A stretch of 64,000 bases of DNA from Coffea arabica (Eukaryota > Streptophyta > Magnoliopsida > Gentianales > Rubiaceae), in contig NC_092312.1 of NCBI RefSeq assembly GCF_036785885.1, forward strand, positions 18,680,001-18,744,000. The letters run 5' to 3'. This document shows positions 47,583 to 63,846 of the stretch, in pieces. The notes under the pieces were generated by a model. It was not told the origin of the DNA. It saw only the letters and a list, made by a program, of their open reading frames with translations, and searched no databases. The translations under genes and the position numbers were made by a program. How positions within the stretch are numbered: the stretch's first letter is position 1; each line of letters starts with the position of its first letter.

Positions 47583-48948
47583 GATGTGATTTTGTAAGGA
47601 TGGTTATTATCAATTAGTTAAAATTTTGGAATTTTGATTTTGTAGGTTAGTGGGTCACGTAAATTAAAAAGTGGGAAGGGATAAGGAGAAGTGATTAGAA
47701 TTACTGAATTAAAATAAATCTAAAATTGTAGTAAAAAAAAATTCAGATTTCTAATGCCTGTGGAGGTTCCTTATCAAAAACCTATCCTGTAATACATATA
47801 GATATAGATGCACAAACAGTCTGCTAGAGCAATAAAATTACCATTTTGCACAACGGAGCTTATTGTGATTCAACAGTTCACCGATACAAGTAGATGAGAA
47901 TTTTCGGTGTGTTGACATTGCTCATAAACTGAAAAAAAAAAAAAAAAAAAAGAACAAGGGAAGAAAAGCAAAAGTTTAATGAAAAGCAAGAACCAACAGT
48001 TTTGAGGAAGGTGAAGTTTCGATTTTTGAGAAAAATAATTTATTTTGAATTCTAGCCTTCATACTTGAAATCGTATATTGTGCAACAACATTAATTATTG
48101 GGTTAAGTTAAAGGAACATGCATAGGAAGTAGGAACACCCACATAGACAAAAAATCATATATTCGTTGAGGGACAGGCAAAGCAATCAAATAAAGGCCAG
48201 TTGTTATGTGAACTGTGAAGGTACAACAAGTTGGATTTTATTCAGACTATATTTATATTTGTTTTTTTTTTTCTACAAACGATATTAGCTATATTTATAT
48301 TTGTTGATCGGCAGAAAACTGAATAAAGCCCTGTTGTTATGTGCAGGTAGAAATGGGATTTTTTTTCCTCCTTCCTTCTTGGCTGAAGAAGATAAAATAA
48401 AACTGGGTTTTCTAACTAGCTCATAAGATTCTGGCATCCATCCTTTTCATCAAGTATTTGATGCAATTTTGGATTTTGTGTCTGCTTCTCGTTCTTATTC
48501 ATTACTTTTGCATTTTTCTCTTGAAACATTATGTTGTTGCTCTCAATTCTCTTGAAAAATGGCCCTTTCCAGGAAGCAGGTGGCGTTGATTTTTTTTTTT
48601 CCCCTTTTTTTGTCGTAACATCATCAAGAATATTTGGATTTTTGGCTTTTCGAGTCTTGTTTGCTAGCTGCCAGAGTGTTGAGCAAGAACTGCTAAGAGA
48701 TTGAGTTGGATGCGCATTGACGCAAGGATGCTCCACTGGTTCAACGGTCTTACCCTTGCTTCCATCCCTCTACTGCACAAAAATGGAGCCTTTACTGCAT
48801 GGCTTTTTAGATTAATTAAAAAGAGATCAATTTTGTCATTTTATTTTGTTCCACGTGAATTATGTGGCGGCAACTTGGATTTAGAATTTGAAGAAGCAAT
48901 CTGAGTATAAACAATACAACTATTGATACAAAACTTGTAACAATGACT
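47583..48948. other. Gene-free stretch; one doubtful frame
   Basis: A 106-codon minus-strand frame at 48416-48736 has a mixed composition (for example NAHPTQSLSSSCSTLWQLA) but no recognisable family and no supporting exons. An A run of about 20 lies near 47932-47951. Confidence 0.35.
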
Positions 48949-50405
48949 GAGGTTTCTGACATTTGCACTGACCTCCCCTGTGCTTTGAAAAATTACACTG
49001 ACCTCCCTTGAGGTTACTAATCTTTTGCAAATTCAGTCCAAACTATTAAAATATTATTTTAGGGAGTGAAATTAGAAGTTTTTACCAAATTTGTCGTTTG
49101 TACTACATGTCCAATGAATGACAAAGTACTACAAATCAATTAACAATTAATAAACTCTAAGGAATATAGTTTATATGCAAATACGCATTACCTATTTAAG
49201 GTATCGGTTCTTTACGAGTATTTTACTTTCAAATATTTAATTTATGATAAATATATCAATATTTGTAAGTAAAATTCAAAAAGTGTTACAGTAATATTCG
49301 TGCAAAAAGGAAATCGGTAGGTTATTTATTTAATATAAATTAAATATTTTTTTTAAAAAGAAATGGCCTATAAAGTATTAATTTTTTATGATTTTCATCC
49401 ATTACATTAGTAAAATATTCGCTTTTTATGTGTATTTTATTATGAATCAATTAATTTATGTTAAATACATAAATATTTGTAACTAAAATTGAAAAAGTGG
49501 TATATTAATATTTTTGCAGAAGAGAGATTGGTAGGTTTTGTATTTAACAAAAATTGAATATTTGAAAGTAAATACAAATCTATATTTGAGCGTAAATATT
49601 TGTATTAAATTAAATGTTTGAAAGTAAAATACCCGTAAAGAACCGATTTTATGGGCAAACACGCATTACTCATTTAAATTACCGGCCTTTTACGGGTATT
49701 TTACTTTCAAACATTTAATTTATGATAAATATATCAATATTTGTAAGTAAAATTCAAAAAGTGTTACAGTAATATTCTTACAAAAAGAAAATCGGTAGGT
49801 TATTTATTTAATATAAATTAAATATTTTTTTAAAAAAGAAATGACCCATAAAGTATTAATTCTTTATGACTATCATCCATTACATGAGTAAAGTATTGGC
49901 TCTTTATGGGCATTTTATTTTGAATAATTTAATTTATGTTAAATATATAAATGTTTGTAACTAAAATTGAAAAAGTGTTATATTAATATTTTTAAGGAAC
50001 AGAGATTGATAGTTTTTGTATTTAACAAAAATTAAATATTTGAAAGTAAACACAAATCTGTATTTGAGAGTAAATATTTGTATTAAATTAAATGTTTGAA
50101 AGTAAAATACCCATAAAGAGCCGGTACTTTAAATAGGTAATGCGTATTTGCCTATAAACTATACTCCTTAAAGTTTATTAATTGTTAATTGATTTGTAGT
50201 ACTTTGTCATTCATTGGACATGTAATACAAAGGACAAATTTGGTAAAAACTTCTAATTTCACTCCTTAAAACAATATTTTAATCGTTTGGACTGGGTTTA
50301 TAAAGGATTAGTAACCTCAGGGGAGGTTAGTGTAATTTTTCAAACCACAGGGGAGATCAGTGCAAATGTCAGAAACCTCAGGGGAGGTTTCTGCAATTAT
50401 CCCTT
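48949..50405. mobile_element. Palindromic element holding a higher-order tandem repeat
   Basis: Outer inverted arms of about 280 bases: TGAGGTTTCTGACATTTGCA from 48949 pairs with the reverse complement ending at 50380. The right tip extends further (GGGGAGGTTTCTGCAATTAT, to about 50405), so the left tip seems clipped. Between the arms are four related monomers starting near 49201, 49415, 49679 and 49893. Neighbours 1-2 and 3-4 are 214 bases apart, and 1-3 and 2-4 are 478 bases apart and much more alike, so the pair was doubled as a unit. The tip resembles Mutator-like elements with a GGGATAATTGCAGAAACCTC start. Non-coding. Confidence 0.8.
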
Positions 50406-51028
50406 AAAGAATTGAAAGGAGCAGGTAGAATTGATAGTTGGAGTGGTAAGGCCTGATGTCATTGAACTCTTTATTATTATTATTATTTAACCCTTTTTTC
50501 GTGTAGTCCTTGGCTTGTGAATGGAGAGTGTACACTGATCAATAGTCGTGTACTAAATGATTAGCAAAGTGCTAAAAAATTCAGGGTGGCAGTAGTATAC
50601 AAATCAAATCAGCCAGTAGTACAATTATTTGATGCAACCTGAACAATTTAATAATGAAGTGCCAATGCAAAGCATGAAAAAGGCATGCACAGTTTTGGTT
50701 CCAGTAGCGTTGGTTAACCTGCCTCCAATGGCAAAAGCTAAATGAAGGGTTGTGAAGAACAAGCTCCTCAATACCGTTCAAATGTTAAATAGCCAACAAA
50801 AAATCCTTATACTATATAAGAATGGGTTGTGATCAAAGATGATTTAAATTTCAACCACATGCATAGAGGCTTTATGCTTGTTAACTTTGATCTGCTATGC
50901 CGATGGTTCATATCTAATCAAGTTCTGGTTGGTTAGAGATTACAGCCGTCCTATGAACTAGTATAAGAAAGAGATTACTACTATTTGTTTCTTTAGAATT
51001 TGATGTAACTTGGGGGTATATATATATC

Positions 51029-51061
<33 letters not shown>

Positions 51062-52053
51062 GGATCTGGGAGGCGATTGTTTGTTTGTAAGGATGGTCCA
51101 GAATGGAATGGACCATGGTTTCTGATATTGAAGTTGACCAACTATGATAAATTCCATGTACATTTTTTTCTACCTCGATACACATTGCACCAAGCACTGC
51201 TGCACCCAATCTACCTCCCGTGGATGCAGATGTGCAATTGCTCTCTATAGCTGTCTAGTCTTGTGTGTACATCTTTCTTCTTTATATGAAGATTGGTAGG
51301 GAGAATGCTTACCTACCTAACACCCTTAGGGAGGGAGATGGACCGAAATCAGATCAAACAAGTATACATGGGAGAAGTAGTAAATATCTTGTTATTAGCA
51401 AGTGTTACATTACTGCAAGATGGCTGCGAGAAGTTTGCCCGTCATGAAGGAATTCGGAAGTATATAGCATATTTATTAGGATGCAACTATCAACACACGA
51501 AATCAATGGATGGATAACCAAAGTATTATCATCCCTAGACTGTAAAATCATCAATGCTGTCAATATTTAACTTCTCAAATGCTACATGAGAAAAGAAAAC
51601 TCTAACGTTGCGATCAAGTCTAAAACTATACAGGTCTCACCAAGCCCTCACAGCAGCCTAGGATTCAATCTGGTGATCACTGCTCATGATGATGACTCCC
51701 CACACATGTAATATTTATCCTTTTATCTCCGAGTGGCTGTGATGAAACCGTGAACCCACTTTGTTCCAATAATTGCATCAGAGGTCCAAGCACAGGACGG
51801 TACAGAAGGTTGAGATGATTTAGGAGAGCCACTTGTGAGATGGGATTAAAAAGTTCATCAGTAATTTGATACAGTTTTGCAAGGAATGTTATTCCAGAGT
51901 CAAGAATAATCAATAATAGCCAGTACAACAAACGCTATACAGTAAATATATATATATATATATATTTTTCCACAATTTTGGCCAGACCATGACTGATTCT
52001 CACTACATTATTGAATAGTACAAAATAAGGAGACAAATTGTACATTTGCTGAA
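50406..52053. other. Gene-free stretch downstream of squalene epoxidase
   Basis: Includes a TA then GA microsatellite (51017-51061), a TA tract at about 51948-51965, and a minus-strand frame at 51677-51931 (84 codons, for example LMQLLEQSGFTVSSQP) with no recognised relative. The squalene epoxidase 3' UTR should lie at the right end. Confidence 0.4.
51017..51061. repeat. Compound (TA)n/(GA)n microsatellite
   Basis: TATATATATC passes into TA units and then about ten GA units. Confidence 0.85.
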
Positions 52054-56031
<3,978 letters not shown>

Positions 56032-56183
56032 GATGGGGAGAGAGCATAGAATGAGATGAGATGGGCTTCTTGATCAACTCTCTCTCTAAATGATGCTTTT
56101 CGAATGCGTAACAGTGGAGCTTAAGTATGGGGTTTTGTTTTTTGAAGGATTTGAGCATGTTTTGAGGTAACAGAGCGCGGCGC

Positions 56184-56193
56184 CTTATATAGG
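56184..56193 (-). promoter_or_regulatory. TATA box of squalene epoxidase
   Basis: On the minus strand the sequence reads CTATATAAGG, about 153-162 bases upstream of the start codon. This leaves room for a 5' leader of about 120 bases. Confidence 0.7.
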
Positions 56194-56464
56194 CAAATTT
56201 GATTCAGCAAACTTTTTTGGCTTTAACGTCTTTAGTGAACAATCGTTGTCGCGTCTGGTAACTAAATTTTTTGGATATTTATCTAAAATTTTATTATAAT
56301 TTATGATAAAAATTTTTTAAAAAAATTTTAAAATATATTTTATTTAAATATTTTGAAATGTATAATTTAAAAACTTTAATTTAAAATTACTGTAATTAAA
56401 ATTTTTAAAAAACTTGTAGCAGATAAACTTGATAACAAACTTGCCTGTCAAATCAGGCCAACTG

Positions 56465-56585
56465 TTTGGAAAGCAATTTTTCAAAAAAAAAAAGGATATT
56501 TTTTAATTATTTTTTTATATCAAATATGTTAATTTGTTATAATAATCTTTTTACAAAAAATTTAGAGAAATACAATCCAAACAAA
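56465..56585. mobile_element. MITE of the 'TGTTTGGATT' family (copy f)
   Basis: Starts TGTTTGGAAAGCAATTTTTC and ends ATACAATCCAAACA; interior contains TTGTTATAATAATC and is A/T-rich. Confidence 0.55.
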
Positions 56586-56993
56586 GAAGCTTTTTTTTTA
56601 AAAAAAAAAAAAAACCCGTCTTTAGTGAACAAAACGTGTGATTGCCCACCCCACTAAGTAAATACGTTTATCATTACACAAATATTTCTGTCTTTTTCTT
56701 TTTTTTTACTTTTATTTTTTCCGTCCTTTTCTTTTTCGAAATCTTGGGGTACTGTTGCTAGTGCGCTGTTCGCGCGGCGCGGAGCAGCCTCAGCAGCTGC
56801 GTCCCCGTGTAAAAGAATTAATTAATGATAAGTTTGGAAGCTGCTGCCGCTAGAGGACCATAAGAAAGTACAAGTTGTTCGCGTGGCAATCATCCAGTGG
56901 AACACCTTGTCCATAATAAGAGAATAATACTTGTGATATATTTGTTGTGTTTTCTCTCCGACCAATAAATGAACAAGTAAGTTAAGGGCTCAT

Positions 56994-57132
56994 TTGGATT
57001 GTTATTTTTTAGAGGCTTTTATAGAAAAATATATTGTACTGATTTGATTTGATATACGTGAAATAAAAAATAATTAAAAATATATTTACAAAGAATGTAA
57101 AACTTTTTCTACACAAAACAGCAATCTAAACA
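56994..57132. mobile_element. MITE of the 'TGTTTGGATT' family (copy g)
   Basis: Starts CATTTGGATTGTTATTTTTT and ends AACAGCAATCTAAACAAG. Interior carries TTGTACTGATTTGATTTG and GTGAAATAAAAAAT, matching the family core. Confidence 0.65.
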
Positions 57133-57643
57133 AGGCCTTTATTATCTTTCACTTTTTTTTCCTTTTGTTTTATTTTTTTGGTGTTTTTGTTTTTAAAAAT
57201 TGACTACACATATTAGCCAAGAGTCATAAAAGATGATTGATTAGCCTCACTGATAAGGCATTTTATTGTTTTAGATGTGGTCCCAAGAAAAATTTTAGAG
57301 TGCAATTAAAACGTAGTTCTTGAATTTGGAGGCATGCCTTAATTTTGGGTTACCACTGAATGATGTGAAAAGCTACCTAATTACAATAATATATTATTTA
57401 GTTGAGTTTTAATTGCATGATTGAAAAACTATTCGAACAGAAGATCCAACGATCGGTTTAGCATTGACAAATTACTTCTGACGTGAGTCGCCTTCTCATG
57501 CAAAAAAGGGATAACGATGATATGCACCTAGCTTAGCCATAGTTCTCTACCAGTGATTTTTCTTTTCCTCTCCATCCATACAGGATGCGGCTCTACTTGG
57601 ATCATGAAGTTCTTTTTCTTGCGTCTTCTCAAACAACTTTGTG

Positions 57644-57778
57644 TTTGGATTACATTTTTCATGATTTTTCATGAAAAAAATACTATAACGATTTGATGTA
57701 GGTGAGAGAAAAAGATAATAGAAAATTTTGATTACGAAAAACGACGTAATTTTTCGACGAAAAACAACGATCCAAACA
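57644..57778. mobile_element. MITE of the 'TGTTTGGATT' family (copy h)
   Basis: Starts TGTTTGGATTACATTTTTCA and ends AACAACGATCCAAACA. Interior carries ATACTATAACGATTTGATGT and GTGAGAGAAAAAG, matching the family core. Confidence 0.7.
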
Positions 57779-58350
57779 AGGAAGTGTTTCCCTTCTCAGA
57801 CCATGAAGTCCATAGGTGATGGATGGGACGTCCAATTAGCTAGAAACGGTGAGTGATTGAGTTGATAAATACTTGCCTTACTTAAAGAGCTGATATATTA
57901 CAAGGTTCTTTCGACCATATATAATACATGCCAATTATACCTGTTGCTCAGTAAAAAATTTTCTCCAAAAATCACTTCCGTGATGAATTGATCTGGCTTG
58001 ATTGTGAAACATGATATGAATTTCTGGATTAAATGGCAAGAAATATTTGCCAAATTTGTCAATGCCGGGAATCACATGTCACCTTAAATTAACAGCAGGA
58101 AATAAAACATTTATGTGTGTACATAATTTCTGACTTCGGAGTGCGTCGGACAGAAACAGAGAGAGAGAGAGAGAGAGAGCGAATCCTCACTTAGTCAACA
58201 ATGGAGTATTAAACTCTTTCTCAAATCTGGGAGGAGGGGTGAAAAATGCGCGGTTATATGGGAAAAATTTGACACTTGGAATCCGAGTGAGGTGGTAGGT
58301 AGAGCCAAGTCAGCAGTTGACAGCGGGGGATTGGTCGCAATATCACTATA

Positions 58351-58570
58351 GCAACAGCTCGTCTGGAAGGGATAGGATTGATTATGTTTATCGTTTCTGA
58401 AAAAAAAAAACAGCTCGTCTGGAAAGGATAGGATTGATTATGTTTATCGAAGGGATAGAATTGATTATGTTTATCGTTTTTGGAAAAAAAAAAACAGCTC
58501 GTCTGGAAGGGATAGGATTGATTATGTTTATCGTTTCTGGAAAAAAAAAACAGCTCATCTGGAAGGGGAT
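58351..58570. repeat. Minisatellite of about 55-base units
   Basis: Four to five copies of a unit that contains CAGCTCGTCTGGAAGGGATA, GATTGATTATGTTTATCG and a run of about ten A. One unit is internally truncated and repeated (GAAGGGATAGAATTGATTATG, given here by its core GGGATAGAATTGAT). Copies are nearly identical, so it is probably young. The last copy runs into sequence like the right half of the local MITE family (to about 58690). Confidence 0.88.
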
Positions 58571-58699
58571 TTTTCCCCAAAAAAATCTCTACATTTTTCA
58601 TAAATATTTCTTTTTCAATTATTTTTATTTCATATATATTAAAATGTTATAATACATTTTTTTACAAAAATTACAATCAAAACACGACCTTGGAGACAT

Positions 58700-61600
58700 G
58701 TCAGGTAATCGTTATTCAATGTGTTTTGGATTATTTATGAATTACAAACATTCACATGATTTTATTTTATTTCACATTCATTTAGTTATGATCACTGTAG
58801 GTAGTGATCAATTAACGCAGGTTATAGTATGAAAATGTTAAATCTACATTCTTTTATTCTGAATTCACGTTTTGTGTAAAGTTTTAATCACAATCATATA
58901 AGCCATGAATATAATGGTATAAACCGTTGATTGCTGAAATTTTGTAGAGTTTTTAAATATTATTGTAATTAAAATTATTAAAAATTTTTGATAAAAAAAA
59001 TTCATCAGTTAAATAGAGCCAAAATTTTGCAGATATACTATGATCACACAACTCGAGGCCCATAAAATAAGCAAAAGTAGAGGGAAGGGGAGCTTATCAT
59101 TTATATTTTGGTAAATGTAATTTAATTTCAAATGGCGAGGAAAAGAACATATTTTGATTTTTATGTTTACACCAATAAATTCACGCACATCATCTACGAG
59201 TTTTTCCCTTTTATTTTTCTTTTTATTGGTAACAATTAGCATTCCCATTACCATGTTGGAGGCGGGGCTGTACTCGTGTCCGTATTGCTATGGATATTTC
59301 GCTTTCGCTTTTTTTAAAAAAAAAATAAAAAAATAGTTCACAAAAGATAAAATGAAATGCATTATTATCTCGACAAGGAATCTCCAGATGTCCCCAGTCC
59401 AACCTTTTTGACAGTCACCAATCGGGATATAGGTCAATTTGGAAGTGCCTTTTAAGCTCTATTATTTTCTGCACTTCTGCTCCCGTATCATTATTAATAG
59501 TTTGAAAACGTATCCACCGTACATTTAAATAATATATATATATATATATATCAGCGACCTTGGCCAAGGGCACTAATGGAATCATAATAAATATTTGTGT
59601 TTCTTGCCTCGCTCCATTTTAGAAGCAAGGACTAACTAATTCCTCAGCCTTTTTTTTAAGGATAACCCACGGAGCTAAATACAAAAAAATTTGTGTCAGT
59701 AATAATTAAATGCATGTAACAAGCTACTTGATTACTATTTTGGCATTGAACTATTTGCAGTTTCTACAAAAAAAAAAGGAAAAATCTATTTGTCCTTTCT
59801 ATTTTTGCTCAGTGAGGATAGAGAAATGGCCTTGAAACAAGTTAAAACATTTTCTGCTCTTCAAAATGCCATTCAAACCTGTAGTACCCCAAAAAAGATA
59901 TATAGGAGATGTATTTTATAAAATCAACGTATATGGGAGAGCAATTTACACAGATACAAATATGTGTAAGAGAAGGAAAATAATACTAAAAATAATATAT
60001 TAATCACACAGTAAAATAACAAAGCTATCAAAGTTATTTTTTCTCAGCTGATGCAATAATAAGACTCCATATTCATAGACTAGATGATTTGGTAAACAAA
60101 TTTTACAACCATAAAGAAATTTTTTAATAAAATATTAATTTTTAAATAATAAAACTACTATAACTTGATCCAAATAGAATTACAAAACCTTAAATTGACA
60201 AAAATACTGCTAAATAATTATATAAAAATTTATATTTTTTAATCTTGATTTAATATGCTAACAAAACCTCTTCTCGCATAACAATTCTTTTGTTCTTGTA
60301 TTATAATGAGCGTTTACCTATGAAAAGGAAGGAAGTCATATTTTAGTCTTTTTTTAATGAAATGTTTAAAAAGCTAATAAATAAAGGAGCTTACCCAAAA
60401 AAAAAAAGGAGGAACATTTCATTACACCCCGAAGTAGTGTGTTTGGATAATAAATTATTTGAGATGATTTTATGAAAAATTACTGTAGTATTTTTTTGAA
60501 ATGATATATATGAGATAAAAAAATAATTTAAAAATATATTAATAATACAAATAAATTAATATATATAAATAAAATAAAAATAATGTGTAATCCAAACATA
60601 ACCATTTTTGTGCATCAACCGTTCGCTTGCCCGTAAATTAATGGTTTAAATTGGACTGTGACGTTTAGCTACCTGGGCAGCTTGGGAGTGGTGCCATCCG
60701 CTCATGAATGTGCTTGCTTGAAATGCAGGTGTACGTGTTGCCGTCCCATCACCCATACTGCCACCAAATTTATGACAGTCAATGGGCCGAACTCGACTCA
60801 TTCAATTCGAAAAAAAAAGCCAATGAATCGGACCATTCAGTGAATCGGTATGAACTTTGAGTCTACAACTCAAACCTCGTTAGATTCGATATAGATTCTA
60901 TCCTTTAGTTATCTATATATATTTATATATAATATTTATATTTTTAATATTATATATTCAAATATATTATTATCAAATATTTAATATATACAAATTATAA
61001 AATACAAAAATATAGGTGAAAACTCTTTTACTAGTTTTCTTGAGAGTCAATATTGATAATACATAACAGAAACTCTAATTTTTCTTATTAATTGAGTAAA
61101 ATTTTTGTATTGACATAATATTGGTTGATTTCGTTTAGGTCTAAAAACACAAATTATTGAGTATGTTTGGGTTCAAGTCTTAAGGTTATAAAGAAATTCC
61201 AATATTTGAAGATGTATTGGCTTATAACCGCACATTTTAATACTATTTTTCATGTACTTTGAACGAATTACATATAAATATTATTAAAATTTTTTTGATT
61301 TATGTACTTTTTAAGAACTATTACTTGCTTATGTTTAGTTTTAATATTGTATTGTTGTGAATGTTAAATTAGGTTTATAACTCAATAGTTATAGTAATTA
61401 TATTAAGAAAATTGAGGAGCAAAAAGTGAGTTTGGGTTAAACCCAAATAAGATTCAAAATCCAAATATTTTGTAAGTTTAGTATGATTTTCACATTTATT
61501 AACTCATATCTCACGGCCCGAAATTTAAAAACGTTACAAATTAAATGAGTTGAACAAGAAATTATAAAAACCCGATTCATATGACTCGATTTACAGGCTT

Positions 61601-62877
61601 AACCAAATCTCGTATATTTGCACTTCGACATCTAAAGTATTAGTAACGTATAGCGATATTTATATATGTGCGTATAGTTCCGCTTGAAGGATATGTGGAC
61701 CTCTCTCTCTCTTTTTTTTTCCTCTCTTTTTGTATTATTTATCGTAACACATATTGTAGTACTTTATATGTGATTATAAAATAATTAGTTGAAAAGACAA
61801 AAAGATATTAAGGAATGCTTTTGAAACAAATAATGCAAAAGAAAATTTCCGAATAATATCTCAAATTTCAAAGGCACACAATGTTCTAACAAAATCTTGG
61901 TCAAGGCATAGAAAATTTCGTTTGCGAGATAATTTTCAAATTTATTTTTGTGCCATAAAACTTATTATTGTTTTTTTTTTTTTTTGGGGTGTCACTTTAA
62001 TATGAAGGCTTTTGTAGAGTCGGTCTTCCTTTTCTTGCAGAGCCGGTCTTGCACTAACCAGTGAACTAGACAAGTGAACCGTTCTGTTTGAATTCTAGTA
62101 AAGGGGGGTGGGTTAGAACTAACGCCTCAGTTCATGTACAGTAACTCTTCATGCAAGAGAATTGGATTTTATTAGAATAAGAAAAAGAGTACGCGTGTAA
62201 GTTTGAACAATCCCAGCACGCTGGTATTAATTAGGTATTTTTACTACGTACTTTCCTAAACAGTCTTATGTAACCCATCCCAGATGGGTGACTTCTTTGC
62301 AGGAAATATGTATATTCTCCGGGTTTTACTTTGTCACCATACTAGGCATATTCTGGGTCATCGTGGATCCGCCTTGTTTGGATTAAAATTTTCTGCACAA
62401 AAATTTTTTTATTTTTTGTAATCATCAAACATTTTTTTTTATTTCACATTCATTAAATCGTTATAATATATTTTTTCATAAAAAAAACTAGAAAATGGCA
62501 ATTCATAGGAGATCGATTGGGCCTAATGTAAGGCTTCTTTTTGGTTTAGCAGGTAATTAAATTCCTTCAGGAAATTCTCTCTTTACTTGATATGTGGTGA
62601 TGATTATTGGGTCTTCTCAAATCAGACCATCATGCTATTGCTGCTGTAATTCTGCAGCAACGAATGTCCGGCGGCTAAATATTTTTCGTTCTTTCTATTT
62701 CTGTCCCCACGTCCGAAGCTAATTCGGGAAACTTATCTACTGTAAAATTAATGTCAAATGGCTCATCAATTGACAACTCGAAAGTCTTGACATCCACGGA
62801 ACCACCACCTTCATAAATTTGGATACGTCAGGATATGCAAACAATTATACCGTAACTCTGGAATTTAAACTATAGCT
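58700..62877. other. Long gene-free stretch
   Basis: AT-rich, with no convincing coding sequence. It holds a TA microsatellite at about 59530-59551, a MITE-family copy at 60437-60597, a half copy near 62370-62480, and many A or T runs. No RNA gene recognised. Confidence 0.5.
60437..60597. mobile_element. MITE of the 'TGTTTGGATT' family (copy i)
   Basis: Starts GTGTGTTTGGATAATAAATT and ends GTGTAATCCAAACATAAC. Interior carries ATTACTGTAGTATTTTTTTG and GAGATAAAAAAATAA. Confidence 0.65.
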
Positions 62878-63846
62878 AGAAAGTCGGTCTGACGTAAGTA
62901 TCCTTAGATTTTTTTTTTTTTTTTTGACAAGAAAATCCATAACTGCTATTCGAGAGTGTGCATTGAGTACTGAAAAGTCTCGTAGCCCTTATTTGAAAGT
63001 GTGCATAGGGATGGCAACGGGGCGGGGTTGGGACGGGGGACCCCTCCCCCGTCCCCTGCCCTGTTGCCTATTAGTTCCCCCCGTCCCCCGCCTCCCGCTC
63101 CCCCCGCCTTGCCCTGCTTCTCCTGCGGGGTTAATAAAATTTTATTATAATTAAATTTTAATAAATAATCAAGTACTAAAATATCAACACATCACCAAAT
63201 TATTATTCATTGTAATTTTACAATTGAAACTCATAAAAACAATTAAACATAAGTTATTTGAATACAATCCAATATGATGAAATAAATATAACTAAAATAA
63301 TCAAGTTTTCACTTTTAGTACAAATGCAATCACTAATTCATTATTGTGTTTGTGCTTTTTTTTTGAGAAAAAGTGTTATTCTATTAAGTGTAATTAGAAA
63401 TTTAGTATAAATGTATTAGTAAATTTAGTATAACTAATTAATAAATTTTATTAGTAGACATGTATAATTATTCATATAATTGATAATATCAATTATATTA
63501 CATAAACTACTATACATTATATAATACATCTAACTAATAATATCATTATTATAAGTTTATAACTAATTAACTTACATATTATATATAATTATATATATTT
63601 TTTTTTTGCGGGTGGCGGGGCGGGGGTATACTCCCCCGTCCCCCGCCCCGTTTCTAAGCGGGGGGGGGGAAAAGTTCCCCCCCGCCCCCGCCCCAACCCC
63701 CGCCCCGAGAGCTCTCCGCGGGCACCCGCCCCCATTGCCATCCCTAAGTGTGCACTGGGTGCTGGAAAGTTGGTCTGGCGGAAGTATCATTAGAATTTTT
63801 TTTTTGACAAGAGAACTCATGGCTACTATTTGAAAGTGCGCACTGG
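62878..63846. repeat. Pair of about 85-base direct repeats split by a hAT insertion
   Basis: 62878-62966 and 63765-63846 share GAAAGTCGGTCTGACGTAAG against GAAAGTTGGTCTGGCGGAAG, a T run, GACAAGA, and CTGCTATTCGAGAGTGTGCA against CTACTATTTGAAAGTGCGCA. The hAT element at 63006-63746 lies between them. Removing it leaves two adjacent copies with a period of roughly 130-150 bases. Confidence 0.75.
63006..63746. mobile_element. hAT-type MITE with exact 8-base target duplication (741 bp)
   Basis: Inverted ends TAGGGATGGCAACGGGGCGG and, from the right, TAGGGATGGCAATGGGGGCG. The duplication AGTGTGCA is exact (62998-63005 and 63747-63754). Both subterminal blocks are very GC-rich (CCCCGCCCCG motifs) around an AT-rich, non-coding centre, a striking composition. 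Reading frames through the GC blocks are artefacts. Confidence 0.93.

Larger units (their letters stand above)
56200..58250. other. SQE upstream region, MITE-rich
   Basis: No gene recognised. At least three copies of the local MITE family lie here (about 56465-56585, 56994-57132 and 57644-57778). A GA microsatellite is at about 58158-58179. GC-rich sequence at 56760-56800 may be an upstream promoter feature. Confidence 0.5.
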
